Source: Dama dama (taxonomy: Eukaryota > Chordata > Mammalia > Artiodactyla > Cervidae). Taken from it: 64,000 nt of DNA. The stretch spans positions 11,737,501 to 11,801,500 of the forward strand of contig NC_083701.1 of NCBI RefSeq assembly GCF_033118175.1, in the 5' to 3' direction. A model generated the notes under the pieces. It did no database searches and was not told the DNA's origin. It was given only the letters and a program-made list of their open reading frames with translations. Positions 1 through 11,049 of this stretch are shown piece after piece. Made by a program: the position numbers and the translations under genes. Each line of letters starts with the position of its first letter. The first letter of the stretch is position 1.

Positions 1-309
1 GGCTTTCCTGGTGGCTCTGGGGTAAAGAATCTGCATGCTAATGCAGGAGACACGAGTTCAAACTCTGGTTCAGGAAGATCCCACATGCCACAAAACAGCT
101 AAGCCCATGCGCCACAACTACTGAGCCTCTGTTGTAGATCCTGGGAGCCCCAGAGCCTGTGCTCCCAGCAAGAGAAGCCACTGCAGTGAGAAGCCTGCAC
201 ATCACAACTAGAGCAGCCCTTGTCACCACAACTAGAGAAAAGCCCGTGTAGCAACGAAGACCCAGCCCAGGCAAAACAAATAAATAAATGGAAAAAAAAA
301 AAAAAAAAA
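1..309 (+). mobile_element. tRNA-derived cetartiodactyl SINE, long form
   Basis: Begins with the tRNA-like head (ggctttcctggtggctctgg) and the B-box-like stretch around 50-70. The body is the long-form 'cacatgccacaaaacagctaag' / 'gccacaactactgagcct' type, and it ends in a taaataaatg tail with an A-run at about 291-309. The minus-strand frame over it is not a gene. The 5' end may lie at the window edge. Confidence 0.85.
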
Positions 310-659
310 GAGCCCTGAGTGCCTGGAATTTAAGCTTTCACGAGGCCCCTTGGTTGGCTTCTCCGTAATCCCTAGGGTCAATCTGGTGTGATAAACTTTT
401 TCCAGCGGTCAAGTTTATCTAGGATACGCTTTATCTTGGAAGTTACAGAAACTTCCAAAGAGCAGCCGGCTGGGTTTTCCCTGGCTCCTTGTAGAGTGCT
501 GCCTCAGCTTCTCCACATTTACGGTTTTAATGAAGATCCGAAACAGCTGGTTCCAAGCTGGGCCCCCAGAAGCACCATTCCCGGGAGGGCTCCAGAGACT
601 GCGTGTCAGCTCCCAGAACGGCGAGAAAGTAAGTTGAAAATCTCATGTTCGTAGCATCG
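310..659. other. unique sequence, no recognised gene
   Basis: No repeat recognised. An open frame runs 388-654 on the plus strand, and a donor-like GTAAGT sits at 629-634 after 'gcgagaaa'. A 5' exon ending at 628 is conceivable, but no protein family is recognised and no acceptor or promoter supports it. Confidence 0.4.
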
Positions 660-880
660 CGGTTATAATCATAGCCACCATTAATTGAATGCCTTCCAAG
701 TGCCAGATGGTATGTTAGGGAGTTTTCACTTATTGCCCTGAAATCTCATGGCAAGCCTGCAGGGTCCTGTTTTATACCCACATTAGTGGAGAGGAGGACA
801 GGGAGATGGGGAAGGCATTTGCCTTGGTTTCCATGGCCGGAGAGCAGCTGGGCTGGACTTCTAATCAGGGTGCCCAGCTC
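660..880 (-). mobile_element. MIR-like relic
   Basis: Weak match to reverse-complement MIR: a 'ccaagtgccagatggtatgttaggg' type motif, then 'ttttatacccacattagtggagagg', then a degraded tail. Old and divergent. Confidence 0.4.
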
Positions 881-917
881 AGCCCAGATTGCTCAGGACT
901 TTCCCACTCAAAAGAAT

Positions 918-1056
918 TAAAAAATTTTTAAAAAAAATTTGGCTGTACTAGGTCTTAGCTGCGGCCTGTGGGATTTAGTTCCCTGACCAGAGATTGAACC
1001 CCGGTCCCCTGCATTGAGTCCTTTGAGTCTTAACTACTGGACCACCAGCGAAGTTG
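918..1056 (-). mobile_element. CHR-2-type tRNA-derived SINE
   Basis: Reverse-complement signature: A/T tail, 'tttggctgtactaggtcttag', 'ttccctgaccagagattgaac', and the tRNA-like head 'ctggaccaccagcgaagttgc'. Confidence 0.8.
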
Positions 1057-1121
1057 CAAGACTTGCCTGGTTTTAAGATAAAAAGCCAGGGATGGGGGAT
1101 GGGGGTGAGAGGGAGGGGGTG

Positions 1122-1228
1122 TATACATATGTATAATGTGTATACCTATGGCCGATTCTCTGTTGTGCAGCAGAAATGACATAACACAGCATTGTAAGGC
1201 AATCATGCTCCAGTTAAAAAACAAAGGG
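1122..1228 (+). mobile_element. L1 3' end
   Basis: 'gtgtatacctatggccgatt', 'cagcagaaatgacataacac', 'attgtaaggcaatcatgctcc' and 'agttaaaaaac' form the artiodactyl L1 3'-UTR terminus in sense. The copy is strongly 5'-truncated. Confidence 0.75.
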
Positions 1229-2534
1229 CTAAAGGCCCCTCGTCCCAGTGACCGCCTGGGTCCCGGCTGCCTGTCGGGTTCTGTCTGCTGGGCCACGTCG
1301 GTGCCGAGACGTGTCCTTGGCTCCCCTCTTGACCGTCAGTGGCGCGTGGTTTGGGCTCTCCCTTGACAGCCCCTTCAGGACGTGCTCTTCTTCCTTATCT
1401 GTCCCAAGAGCCGGCTCCTCTACTGCTCGGGGCCTTGTCCCCCCGCAGCTGTTTCCGTGGCCCTCTTGCTCTTGTTTTGGGTCTGCCCCTCCAGGGTTCA
1501 TCTGTTTGGAGCTTCCCCCCTCCCCGCTGCTTACAAACCAGCTGAAGACTTGGACTTGAGTTCCAGCTGCGCCCCCTTCTGCCAGGGACCTCCCGGATCC
1601 CTGGAGCCTTTGCTCTCTCATTCAAGACAGGATGGCAACTGTCCTCATCTCCAGACACGGTCATACAGTTGAACTTCAATGCAGGATATGAAATTGAGCT
1701 TGAACTTGAAAGGCACTGTGTATATTGGCTGTTGTTATTGCTGCTGACTCCCGACTTCTCCCCCTCCTCGCTCCTTGGGGAGGACACCTGAGTTCAGTGC
1801 AGTGTGGACTCTCCAGGCCTGGGAGGTTTTGGGGTCTACTGGCCTGGTGACCCGTGGCTTGTGTGTTTTGGGTTTCTTCTCTGCATTTTGTGGATTTAAA
1901 GACAGGATTTTGTGAATGTCTGAGAAATTGGTTTGTTCAGTGCTTAGTCTTGCATCTAGACTGGTTTTAAGTTGAAAAGGAGGTTGGAACCATGTATCTT
2001 CCAGTCAGCCATCCAGACCCAGCCCTGGGAACACTGGCCCACAGTGTTGTCAATAAGTATTTGTGGCATGAGTGAATCAGTGAGTGACAGTAAGAGATGG
2101 GGAGGACCTTAGAGATGGGACGTAAAATGGCTTTGTGAGGCTAAAAGTAATCAGTGCAACTAACAAGCTGATCCCTCACAAACACCTTACATCTTTCTAG
2201 AACAAGTTGGCTTGTGAAGATATATATTAAATAAGAAGTGTAATCCTTTCACTTTACTTTTATCCCCTGCTCTAGTTGTTTTCGCCCCCTGCTATGGCCA
2301 TTCCCACCGTAACCCCATTCTTCTTGGCATCATCTAAGCACAGACATGAGCCATTTTTATGGTACCTATTTTAGCAGCCTCTAAGCAGATTTTACCCGCC
2401 CCCCCCCCCCAACCCCCTGACCCAACCAGTCCAGAGAATGGCCATTTTCAATTATTTCTGTTATTTCCTCTGATCTCACTGGTTACTTCTAAGTCTCCAT
2501 TGCTGGTTTCTTTTTTCTGCCCACCCATCTTAAA
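1229..2534. other. unique sequence, GC-rich at its left end
   Basis: 1229-1620 is GC-rich with scattered CpG (for example around 1257-1345), and open frames occur on both strands by composition. No family is recognised in them. A short L2-like 3' end ('caataagtatttgtggcatg') lies near 2045-2075. The rest is unassigned. Confidence 0.4.
2399..2410. repeat. poly-C tract
   Basis: Run of about 12 C, followed by aaccccc. Likely length-polymorphic. Confidence 0.9.
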
Positions 2535-4155
2535 TTAGAAAGACCCTGCTTGGGATATCTTTTCTCTATCTGCACTCCTTCTCTTGGGGATCTCATTAAG
2601 TCTTTTGGCTTCAATTATTATTTATGTCCCATGATGTTCACATTTGTATTTCTGGTCCAAGCCTCTTTCCTGAACTCATATATTCAACTGCCTGCAGGGC
2701 ATTCTCACTTGTATTTGTTATTGTTGTTCAGTTGCTAAGTCGTGTCTGACTCTTTGCAATACCATGAACTGCAGCGCGCCAGGCTTCTCTGTCCTTCACT
2801 ATCTCCTGGAGTTTGCTCAAACTCATGTCCATTGAGTCGATGATGCCATCCAGCCATCTCATCTTCTGTCGCCCCCTTCTCTTCCTACCTTCAATCTTTC
2901 CCAGCATCAGAATCTTTTCCAGTGTGTTGGCTTTTCCCATCTGGTGGCCAAAGTATTGGAGCTTCAGCATCAGTCCTTCCAATGAATATTCAGGGTTGAT
3001 TTCCTGTAGAATTGACTGGTTTGATCTCCTTGCAGTCCAAGGGATGCTCAAGAGTCTTTTCTAGCACCACAGTTTGAAAGCATCAGTTCTTTGTCTCTCA
3101 GCCTTCTTTACTTGTATTTTTAATAGACATCTAAAGGCAACATGCCCTGAACTGCACTCCTGATCCACCCCTCACCCACCCCACCCAACCTGGGTCTCTT
3201 GTGCCCTTCCCTATCTCACCTGTGGGTAGCCCCATCCTTCCTGTTGCTTAGACCATGAGCCTTGGAGACATCCTTTGCTCCTCTTTCTCTCTCATCCCCA
3301 CCTCTAATCTGCCAGAAACCCTTTAGTTCAGTTTTAAAACATCTCATTTCCTTGATATCAAGGTTCAGATTATGTCACCTTTTAATATCTCCAGATTGGG
3401 AAGGTGCCCCAGGAACTGGCATCTTAAATTTCATGAGATGTGGTGTAGCAAGGATTTGGCCATTTCTCAGCTCTCTGCTGTTACTGCTCAGGTCAGGGTC
3501 ACCATCATGTCTCACCTGGATGACTGTCGCAGCTTCTGGAGTGGTCCCCTTCTGTCTCACTTGGCAATCCATTGTCTGTTCTAATTGAAGGCTTAGTTTG
3601 ATTCCTTTAAAACACAAATTTAAAATCTTCGATGACTTGTTGTCTTGTGAAGGGAAATCAAACTAGTGTCCCCACAACATCCTACCCCTCTTTCATATCG
3701 ACAGCATCCTTACTCCATCCATTCCTCACACGTGTTCCCCAGGCCAGGCTAGCTTCACTGCTGCTCAAGAAATTCAGACACAGTTCCACCTTTGGGCTTT
3801 TGCAGTGGCTGTTGCTATTCCTTGGAACCCTCTTCCCTCAGTTATCTGTTTGGCTCACCCCTTTGTCTCTTTCAGATTTTGCTCAAACATCATCTTATCC
3901 ATGAGGTTTACTTTGACTCTCTAATCAAAATTGCTTCCCATCCCATACCCCAGTACTTACCTCCCATTCTCTGCTCTTTGGTTCCTATGACACTTGCCAC
4001 TTTCTAGCATCCTTCACAGTTTACTTATAAATACCTATCTTCATGTCCTGAATGGAAGCTTCACCAGGGCAAGAATTGTTAGTCTGTTTTTCCTTCCTGA
4101 TGTGTCCCCAGTACCTAGTGGAGATGCTCAACCATGTTTATTGAACGTGTGATTG
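2535..4155 (+). mobile_element. L2 LINE relic, interrupted
   Basis: Follows the L2 3' region in order: 'ggggatctcattaagtcttt', 'tcatatattcaactgcctgc', 'aatagacatctaaaggcaac', 'tctcacctggatgactg', 'ttgggcttttgcagtggctg', then 'gtgtccccagtacctagtgg' and the terminal 'tttattgaacgtgtgattg'. A BovB interrupts it at 2717-3109. Short open frames inside are decayed LINE sequence. Confidence 0.8.
2717..3109 (-). mobile_element. BovB LINE 3' fragment inserted in L2
   Basis: Reverse-complement BovB 3' end: 'ttgttcagttgctaagtcgt', 'tgatgccatccagccatctc', 'ggtggccaaagtattggagc', 'ttgcagtccaagggatgctc'. A 10-bp duplication, ACTTGTATTT, lies at 2707-2716 and 3110-3119. The minus-strand frame at 2728-3051 is ORF2 C-terminal residue, not a gene. 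Confidence 0.92.
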
Positions 4156-5020
4156 AATTTCAAATTCCGTAAGAGCAGCGAGAACCCCAAGTCGAGCATG
4201 CCATCTTGTCAGAGATGTGTGATTGCGGTGATGACAGCACATGTTTTCCCTCCATCCCTTTTGAAATAAGACCCCCAAATCTGAAGCTATCGCCGAAAGC
4301 AGCAGTGGGGAAGAGGTGCGAGAGATGGCTCATGGAAAATAGCAAAGTCAGCGAAGTCGGCGTCTGATGAGTAGCTTGAGTGAGTCAGAAGCCGGGTGGC
4401 CGTGTGTGACTGTTATTAATCACCCTCTTCACACCACGTCAGCACGAGGGATGACTTTTGTCTGCACCTCCCGCTTCCAGGGCCATGATGTATGGCCTGG
4501 GAAGAGGCCTGAGCACTAATAGCTGAAGAACCTCCGAAGATAAATGCTCACGTCTTGGCCTGTGAAGGAAGAGTTAATCATCATGAAGGGTGAATGGACA
4601 TGCAAACCTGTGTTGGCTCTGGTCTCCCGAGCCTCGTCTGGCTGTTCTCCACATACGGGGTCCTGGTGACTATTATGCTGGAGGAGGAAATGGCACTTGT
4701 GAGGAGCTTTGTGACCCCTTGGTTGCATGGCTTCCTGAGAGGTCAGCTGGAGATGAGAACACAGGAGGACAGGTATCAGACCAGGCAGGGAGATTCGGAA
4801 CCTGTCTCTGGGCAACGCCTTCCCCCTCTTTCCCCACCGACAGAGAGCTCCAGCTGAGAGTACGTTCTATGGACAGAGAGGAGGACTTGGAATGAGAGTC
4901 TCATTTTGCCACATTCTTGGGCAAATGGTTGATTCTTTTTAGTTTCCTCCATGATTTATAAAGTGATAGCCTCTAGTAGCTTTGCAGAATTTTAGATATC
5001 CCCCAGGGCTTTAACACTTT
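4156..5020. other. unique sequence, possible conserved block
   Basis: No transposon recognised. 4310-4620 has balanced composition, CpGs, an AP-1-like TGAGTCA near 4381 and an AT core 'gttattaatcac' near 4412. Overlapping frames near 4590-4895 match no family I know. Regulatory function is only a guess. Confidence 0.35.
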
Positions 5021-5177
5021 TTAGCTCATATGATTCTCTCAATTCTGTAAGGTCAGGGAAGATACAATTATCTCATTTTACAGACACCTCCCCGCCCCCC
5101 CAAGATTTTGAGACTTCAAGTCATTTGTCTGAGGTCACAAAGCTAGTAAACAGCAAAGATGGAATAAAAATTCAGCT
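5021..5177 (-). mobile_element. MIR relic
   Basis: Reverse-complement MIR core: 'ttatctcattttacagacac', then 'tgaggtcacaaagctagtaaacagc' in pieces. Adjoins a Bov-tA. Confidence 0.65.
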
Positions 5178-5402
5178 TCTTGTTTAGTCGCTCAGTTGTG
5201 TCTGACTCTTTTGCGACCCCGTGGACTGTAGCCCCCCAGGCTCCTCTGTCCCTCTGTCCATGGGGTTTTCCAGCCAAGAGTACTGGAGTGCATTGCCGTT
5301 TCCTCCTCCAGGGGATCTTCCTGACCCAGGGGTCAAATCTGTGTCTCCACGTCACCCGTGTTGCAGGTGGATTCTTCACCGCGGAGCCACCAGGGAAGAC
5401 TT
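5178..5402 (-). mobile_element. Bov-tA SINE
   Basis: 'ttagtcgctcagttgtgtct', 'ccatggggttttccagccaa', 'actggagtgcattgccgttt', 'ggggatcttcctgacccagg' and the reverse tRNA head 'gagccaccagggaagact'. Full-length form. Confidence 0.92.
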
Positions 5403-5623
5403 TCTTATTTCCTAGCTCTCTAAAGTTTCGAGAATCTCTTATGTGTTCACTGAAGTGGAGTAGTCAATGAAAATCCTCTCAAAGAGAGGTTTTCTTAAAA
5501 ATATGAGAGAGGAGGAGCATAAAGACAGTGAGTGACCGCAACAGCTGAAGCCCAAGTTACATTCATTATTCATTCATTAATTCCAAAGGTATATATTTTT
5601 TTGAGTGCCTGCCTTGTGGTAAA

Positions 5624-5863
5624 CTGTTGTTGTGGTTCAGTCACTAAGACATATCTGACTCTTTGCTACCCCATGGACTACAGCATGCCAGGCTTCCTAT
5701 CATTCACCATCTCCCCGTGTTTGCTCAAACTCATGTCCATGGAGTCGGTGATGCCACCCAACCATCCCATCCTCTGTCACCCCCTTCTCCTCCTGCCCTC
5801 CGTCTTTCCCAGCGTCAGGGTCTTTTCTAATGAGTTGGCTTTTCGCATCAGGTGGCCAAAGTA
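5624..5863 (-). mobile_element. BovB LINE 3' fragment with TSD
   Basis: Reverse-complement BovB end ('gttcagtcactaagacatat', 'tcatcctctgtcaccccct' type). Flanked by perfect 10-bp repeats TTGTGGTAAA at 5614-5623 and 5864-5873. Confidence 0.92.
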
Positions 5864-5873
5864 TTGTGGTAAA

Positions 5874-6828
5874 TACACCCGTTCAATAAAGAATCATGGT
5901 TGTTTTGTTGGGCTTACAGATAACAGCAAGGGCAAATAGGAGGAAAAATTAATTGCAGATGAGAGAAGAGAAGATTCAGGAAGAGATTCAGTGAAGTTTC
6001 AGCTGAATCTTGAAAGATGCTGAAAAATTAAAAACTTTTTTGCTCTTCGTTATTAGTGCCAAGCACTCCCTGTATAATTTTTGCTGAAGATCCAGTTATG
6101 CTGTTTCCAGGAAGGACACTTTCCTTCTCATCACATTAACGTGCTGGCCTGAGAGGAAAGACAGACTAGTGGAGGCCTTTTCTGGCTTGGTCCATGAGCG
6201 TAAACCCAGGTAAATCTCAGAAACTGGGACAATTAAGAATGCCCTTCTTGCAGGATGGCAGGGTTGCTCTTTCTGTAGCATATATGTTTCCTGTAATAAT
6301 TCAGTTTTGCAAAGGGGACAGAAGGGGAGACAGAAACTTTCTGGAAAATGCCCCTGAAATGAGGGAACTGATGTGAATATTAGCCTGAACAGTTTCATGA
6401 GCCAAGGCTAGGGGAGCCACTTACTAATTTATTAGGCTGTGAATGAAACCTTTCTCATTCAGAGGTCACTTATCTGGCCACATTGAGTATGGGACAAACA
6501 TCTGAGAACAAGGAAACGGGCAAAAAAAAAAAAAAAGACTTGGTGATGTCAAAGCAAACAGCATCATAAAGGCCATGGAGTAAAGCACGTTCTGACTTTG
6601 GTGCAGAACTTTTTTTCTTGAGGAACAGTTCTAACGTGGCAATCTGGTTTCCCAAGACATAGCTGATTAGATACAGAAATTAAAAGTGTGAAGAGGAGAG
6701 TTCTGTAAGATTCAGCTCAAGCAAGCTGCATAAAATCCAGAGACCTTGACCTTGACCAACCAGGAAACAGCAGAGAAAACTCAGTGAGTGGCCATCTTCT
6801 GGCATTTCCTGCATAGAAGACAACGGTG
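5874..6828. other. unique sequence
   Basis: No recognisable gene or high-confidence repeat. An A-run of about 14 lies near 6521-6535. Short frames on both strands have no family resemblance. Confidence 0.4.
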
Positions 6829-7045
6829 AGCTATGCGTGCTTAAGTCTCTTCAATCATGTCTGACTCTGTGCGACCCTGTGGACTGTAGCCTGCCAGGCT
6901 TCTCTGTCCATGGGAGTCTCCAGGCAAAAATACTGGAGTGGGTTGCCATGCCCTCTTCCCAGGAGATCTTCCTGACCCAGGGATCGAACCCGCATCTCTT
7001 ATGTCTCCCGCATTGTGAGGCGGGTTCCTTACTAGTGCGAGCAGT
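6829..7045 (-). mobile_element. Bov-tA SINE
   Basis: 'taagtctcttcaatcatgtc', 'ccatgggagtctccaggcaa', 'aggagatcttcctgacccag' and the reverse tRNA half 'cgcattgtgaggcgggttcc'. The last head bases are degraded. Confidence 0.9.
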
Positions 7046-7534
7046 GAGCTCTTAGTCAGTAAATTCCCTTGGCTGTTGCAGTGCAATGAGTAATGACCCT
7101 TGGTCACTGAGCAGGACTAAAATTACGTTTAATACCCCCAGTTTACAAAGCCAAGAGAGGCGAGACACTTTTCCTTTCAATATAGCTAAGATATTTAATT
7201 CATATTTAAAAAATTTAAAAGATTATATAATTTGGAAAAGCTACTTATTTGAAATTCCTCTCTCTTGATAAAACTAGGTTAAAGGAGGACTGCTATCTCA
7301 AAAGGCAGCTAATATCAAGGGGCCAACTGGAACTCAACTGTGTGTCGAGAGTCTAGAGAGCCTGAGAAGGCAGTGAGTGCAAGAAAGGGAAAGAAAGGCT
7401 CTATTAGGTATAAGCCGCCTTGAATGTTGAGTTAGGTTCCAGGAAGCCTAGTGGAAGAAGAGGTTGCAGATTTTAAGAGGGGTGAAGTCATGGAGAATAG
7501 CGGTTACTTCCTTCTCTGCACTTAGCGTTGTCTG
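7046..7534. other. unique AT-rich sequence
   Basis: AT-rich near 7180-7240 with no clear repeat family. Nothing gene-like is seen. Confidence 0.35.
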
Positions 7535-7725
7535 TTTTGTTGATTTTTAGACATTCTCATGAGTGTGTAATAGTGTGTCCATGGTGATCTTAATTTGCAC
7601 TTGCATGATAAGTCATAATTTTGAGCATTGTTTTCATGTACTTATTGGTCATTTTTATATCTTTCGTGATGCACATCTGTTCAAATGCTTTGCCTTTTCC
7701 TTCCAAGTTTGACTGTTTTGCTTAG

Positions 7726-7873
7726 TTTTAAAAAATTTACCTTCTTTATTTGGCTGCGGCATGCGAACTCTAGTTCTGGTTTGTGGGATCTGTTTCCCTG
7801 ACCAGGGATTGAACCCGGGACCCCTGCACTGGGAGCGTAGAGTTTTAGCCACAGGACCACAAGGGAAGTCCCT
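7726..7873 (-). mobile_element. CHR-2-type tRNA-derived SINE in L1
   Basis: 'tttggctgcggcatgcg', 'ttccctgaccagggattgaac', 'acaggaccacaagggaagtc'. The L1 reads on both sides of it. Confidence 0.88.
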
Positions 7874-8469
7874 GTTTTGCTTATTATTGAGTTGCAAAGT
7901 TCTTTATGTATTTCTGAATACAAATCGATTGTCAGATAAATGTGTTATCAATTTTATTTTCTAGGATTGCCTTTTCATTTTTTTCCAATGGTGTCTTTAA
8001 AAATCAGCAGTCTTAAATTTTGATAGAGTTTAATTTATCAACTGTTTTCCTTATATCTTATTTTTTTCCCCTAAGAAATCTTTGCATAACTCAGTACTAC
8101 AAAGATTTTCTCTTGTGTGTTCTTGTGAAAGTTTTGTAATTTTAGTGTTATGTTTAGACCTATAATCTATTTCAAATTAATTTTTGTGAATGATGTATGG
8201 TAAATGTTGAGGGTAATTTTTCCTGCAGTTGAATATTCAGTTTTTCTAACACCATTTGTTGTGAAGGCTACTTACAGTCTTGCCATTGAATAACCTTGGC
8301 TTCTTGGTCAAACACTAATTAACCAGCTCAAGTATTCATTTATGAATTCCCTTTTCTTCTCCTTTTATTTTTAAGTCTGTCCTAATGCCAGTTTCATATG
8401 GGTTTTGATTAATATAAGTTTTTAATAATTATTGAACTTAGATAGTGCTAGACTCCAACTTTCAAGATT

Positions 8470-8905
8470 TTTCTTTTTCTTTTTTAAATTAAAAAAATTT
8501 TTTTAAATTATTTATTTATTTTACTTTGCAACATTGTAGTGGTTTTTGTCACACATTGACTTGAATCCGCCATGGGTGTACACGTGTCTCCATCCTGAAC
8601 CCCCTCCCACCTCCCTGCCCATCCCATCCCTCTGGGTCGTCCCAGTGCACCGGCCCCGAGCACCCTGTCTCATGCATCGAGCCTGGACTGGCGATCCGTT
8701 TCACATGTGATAATTTACATGTTTCAGTGCCATTCTCCCATATCATCCCGCCCTCGCGCTCTCCCACAGAGTCCAAAAGACTGTTCAGTACGTCTGTGTC
8801 TCTCTTGCTGTCTCACATACAGGCTTACCGTTCCCATCTTTCTAAATTCCGTATATACGCGTTAGTATACTGTATTGGTGTTTTTCTTTCTGGCTTACTT
8901 TTTTC
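8470..8905 (-). mobile_element. ruminant L1_BT 3' end nested in older L1
   Basis: Antisense L1_BT 3'-UTR: T-rich tail, 'acattgtagtggtttttgtc', 'ccatccctctgggtcgtccc', 'tcatgcatcgagcctggac', and 'agtccaaaagactgttcagt'. Older L1 continues on both sides. Confidence 0.8.
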
Positions 8906-9330
8906 TTATGTATGACCAGCCACCTATAACTAAAGACATTTACTTCTCCCTTCCCAATATTTTTGCCTTTTGTTTCTTAGCCTTATAACACTGCTGTGGC
9001 CTCTAGTAAATTTTGGTTGAAAATGTTGAGAGTAGATATTTTCGCCTTGTTCTCAAATGTAGAGAGAAACATTCAATCATTATTATTACGGATGATGTTA
9101 AAGTAGGTTTCTCATAGGTGCTCTTTGCTTGAGGAATTTCCTTCTAATCTTAGTTTGTTGAGTTTCTTTTTTTCTTATTACGAATGAGTTTTGACTTTTG
9201 TCAGATGTTTTTTTTTCTGTATGGATTGAGTTGGCTATGCTTTTCTTTTTATTTTTGCCCTTTAATCTATTGATATGGTGAATTGCACTGGTTAATTTTG
9301 AATCTTAAAGGAGCTTAGAATTCTTAGGAT

Positions 9331-10743
9331 TGGCTGATTGGTACCTCCTGTTTTAAATTCCTACCATGGTCTTGACCCCCTTTTTAAGTTATAAGACTTT
9401 TTTTTTTTTAGATCCTAAAATTGCACACATGATCTGAAATGATACCACTTGATATGAAAGAGACCAGGTTGAGTTAACTCAGTTTTCTCATCATCCCCAC
9501 AGCACCCTATTATTTTTTAGCCTGTAAATTTTATAACAGATTGCAGTGGTTCCTTTCCTGTCCTATCTCAGTATCTTCCTTCACTAGATTTAAATTTTCT
9601 AAGAGCTGATACTTTATCTTTCTCATTTTGATGCAAAATCATGATCATATGGAGAGGAATAATAGCTATGAAGAAGTGTGTTGCCTCTATTACTTCTAAT
9701 TCCCCCCAAACCCTACTAGCTTGCCCTTCTTTGCCCATTTAAGAGATCCCAGGTCACGTAGCTGGTGGGCACAGATCCATAATTTGACGCTTGTTCTCTT
9801 TCCTCCTTGTTGCAGAATCTCTTACTTGATAGGCTATTAAATGATTGTTGGTTGATTGGCAGAATGAGTAAATGAATGAATGAATGAATGAATGAAAGTA
9901 ACTTTCCCTTCTTTTTTTCATGAATGGAGCAGGTCCACCTAATGAGAAAAAAAATCAGCTTGGAACCTGGCCTGTTGGCAAGGCATGAGGGAGGGTGAAG
10001 GGAAGGGGAGGGAGCTCTTGCTAAAAAAGAGAAAAGGAAGTGTAAACTATAAATTTAATTGACAGGGTTGCATCTCTGTGGTTAGACGTTGGGCACTTCA
10101 TCTTGGCATGACTATTATATAACAGGAGGATGGAGAAAGGCCGGAAAGTATTGCTTCCTATTACATAACTCTTACTCTGTGCCTGACAGTGTTTCTGATA
10201 ATAAGAGAACAGAAAGTATGCCTCTCTCCGAGGGAAAGGCTTTCAAGCTCCTTGAAATGGAATTAGTCTGGTCTTGAGCCGTTTAGAGCATTAGAGAAGC
10301 CACTGATTTCCTCAGGCTGTCTCCCTGGCCCCATGTTTCTGCACCCCCCCTCCCCAGGAAATGTGTTATATTCACATTCCTTACAATCACTCTTAAGATC
10401 TTCTAAACATGTGGTCCTGTAGAAACCCAAAGAGGGACTTGTAGTGGAGAATACACTTGAATGTTTGAGTTTTTTCCCTGGGTCAAATTGGCCCTGGCTC
10501 AACTGGGCCATGGAGAGTTGTTTCCTCAGTTTGGTGTTTTGATGATAAGAAATAGGAACAGTCTTCAAATAGTTCCTACTCATCTGGTCTGCGTGTTTCA
10601 TAATGCCGTGTGATACAAGAGGGTGTACTTGGGAGCTCTGCTGTGGCCTCTTAGCCGATGGCTCTGAGTTGAGCCACCTTGAAGTCAGTTAGGGTCAATC
10701 TTCAGGGCACTCAGCCTATCGTGCCTTGTGTTGGCACGGCTCC
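9331..10743. other. unique sequence
   Basis: Mostly unassigned. Frames at 10089-10277 (+) and 10263-10601 (-) have no recognised family, signal peptide or splice context. 9950-10330 reads like ordinary unique mammalian DNA. Confidence 0.4.
9872..9896. repeat. (TGAA)n microsatellite
   Basis: About six consecutive tgaa units with short degenerate edges. Confidence 0.92.
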
Positions 10744-10757
10744 CTTTTGACCTATGC

Positions 10758-11015
10758 TGAAGCTGAAGCTCCAATACTCTGGCCACCTGAGGCAAAGAAC
10801 TGACTCATTGGAAAAGACCCTGATGCTGGGAGAGATTGAGGTGGGAGGAGAAGGGGATGACAGAGGATGAGATGGTTGGATGGCATCACCGACTCAATGG
10901 ACTTGAATTTGAGTACACTCCGGGAGTTGGTGATGGACGGGGAGACCTGGCGTGCTGCAGTCCATGGGGTTGCAGAGAGTTGGACACGGCTGAGTGACTG
11001 AGCGACTGAACTGAA
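10758..11015 (+). mobile_element. BovB LINE 3' end with perfect 14-bp TSD
   Basis: Sense BovB 3' end: 'tgaagctgaagctccaatac', 'aaaagaccctgatgctggg', 'gagatggttggatggcatca', terminal 'gagcgactgaactgaa'. The direct repeat CTTTTGACCTATGC lies at 10744-10757 and 11016-11029. Confidence 0.95.
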
Positions 11016-11049
11016 CTTTTGACCTATGCAGACTCTGTTCATTGCCCCG

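Larger units (their letters stand above)
7535..9330 (-). mobile_element. old L1 (ORF2 to 3' part), with two nested insertions
   Basis: Antisense L1 coding and 3' features: 'gttgcaaagttctttatgta' (about 7893), 'ataatctatttcaaattaat' (about 8162), 'ctaacaccatttgttg' (about 8246), and 'attgatatggtgaattgcac' (about 9270). A CHR-2-type SINE (7726-7873) and an L1_BT 3' end (8470-8905) interrupt it. No intact reading frame remains. Confidence 0.7.

Noticed and set aside
388..654. open frame with a donor-like GTAAGT at 629-634 as a possible first exon
   Set aside because: No promoter, CpG island, acceptor or protein similarity. A single GTAAGT is expected by chance at this scale.
1229..1787. overlapping 103-130-codon frames in GC-rich DNA
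   Set aside because: No start context, domain or splice signal. Frames are open on both strands because of composition.
5178..5402. tRNA-like A/B-box sequences in Bov-tA and CHR-2-type SINEs as tRNA genes
   Set aside because: They are degenerate SINE heads fused to SINE bodies and tails. No intact cloverleaf or tRNA 3' end is present anywhere in the window.
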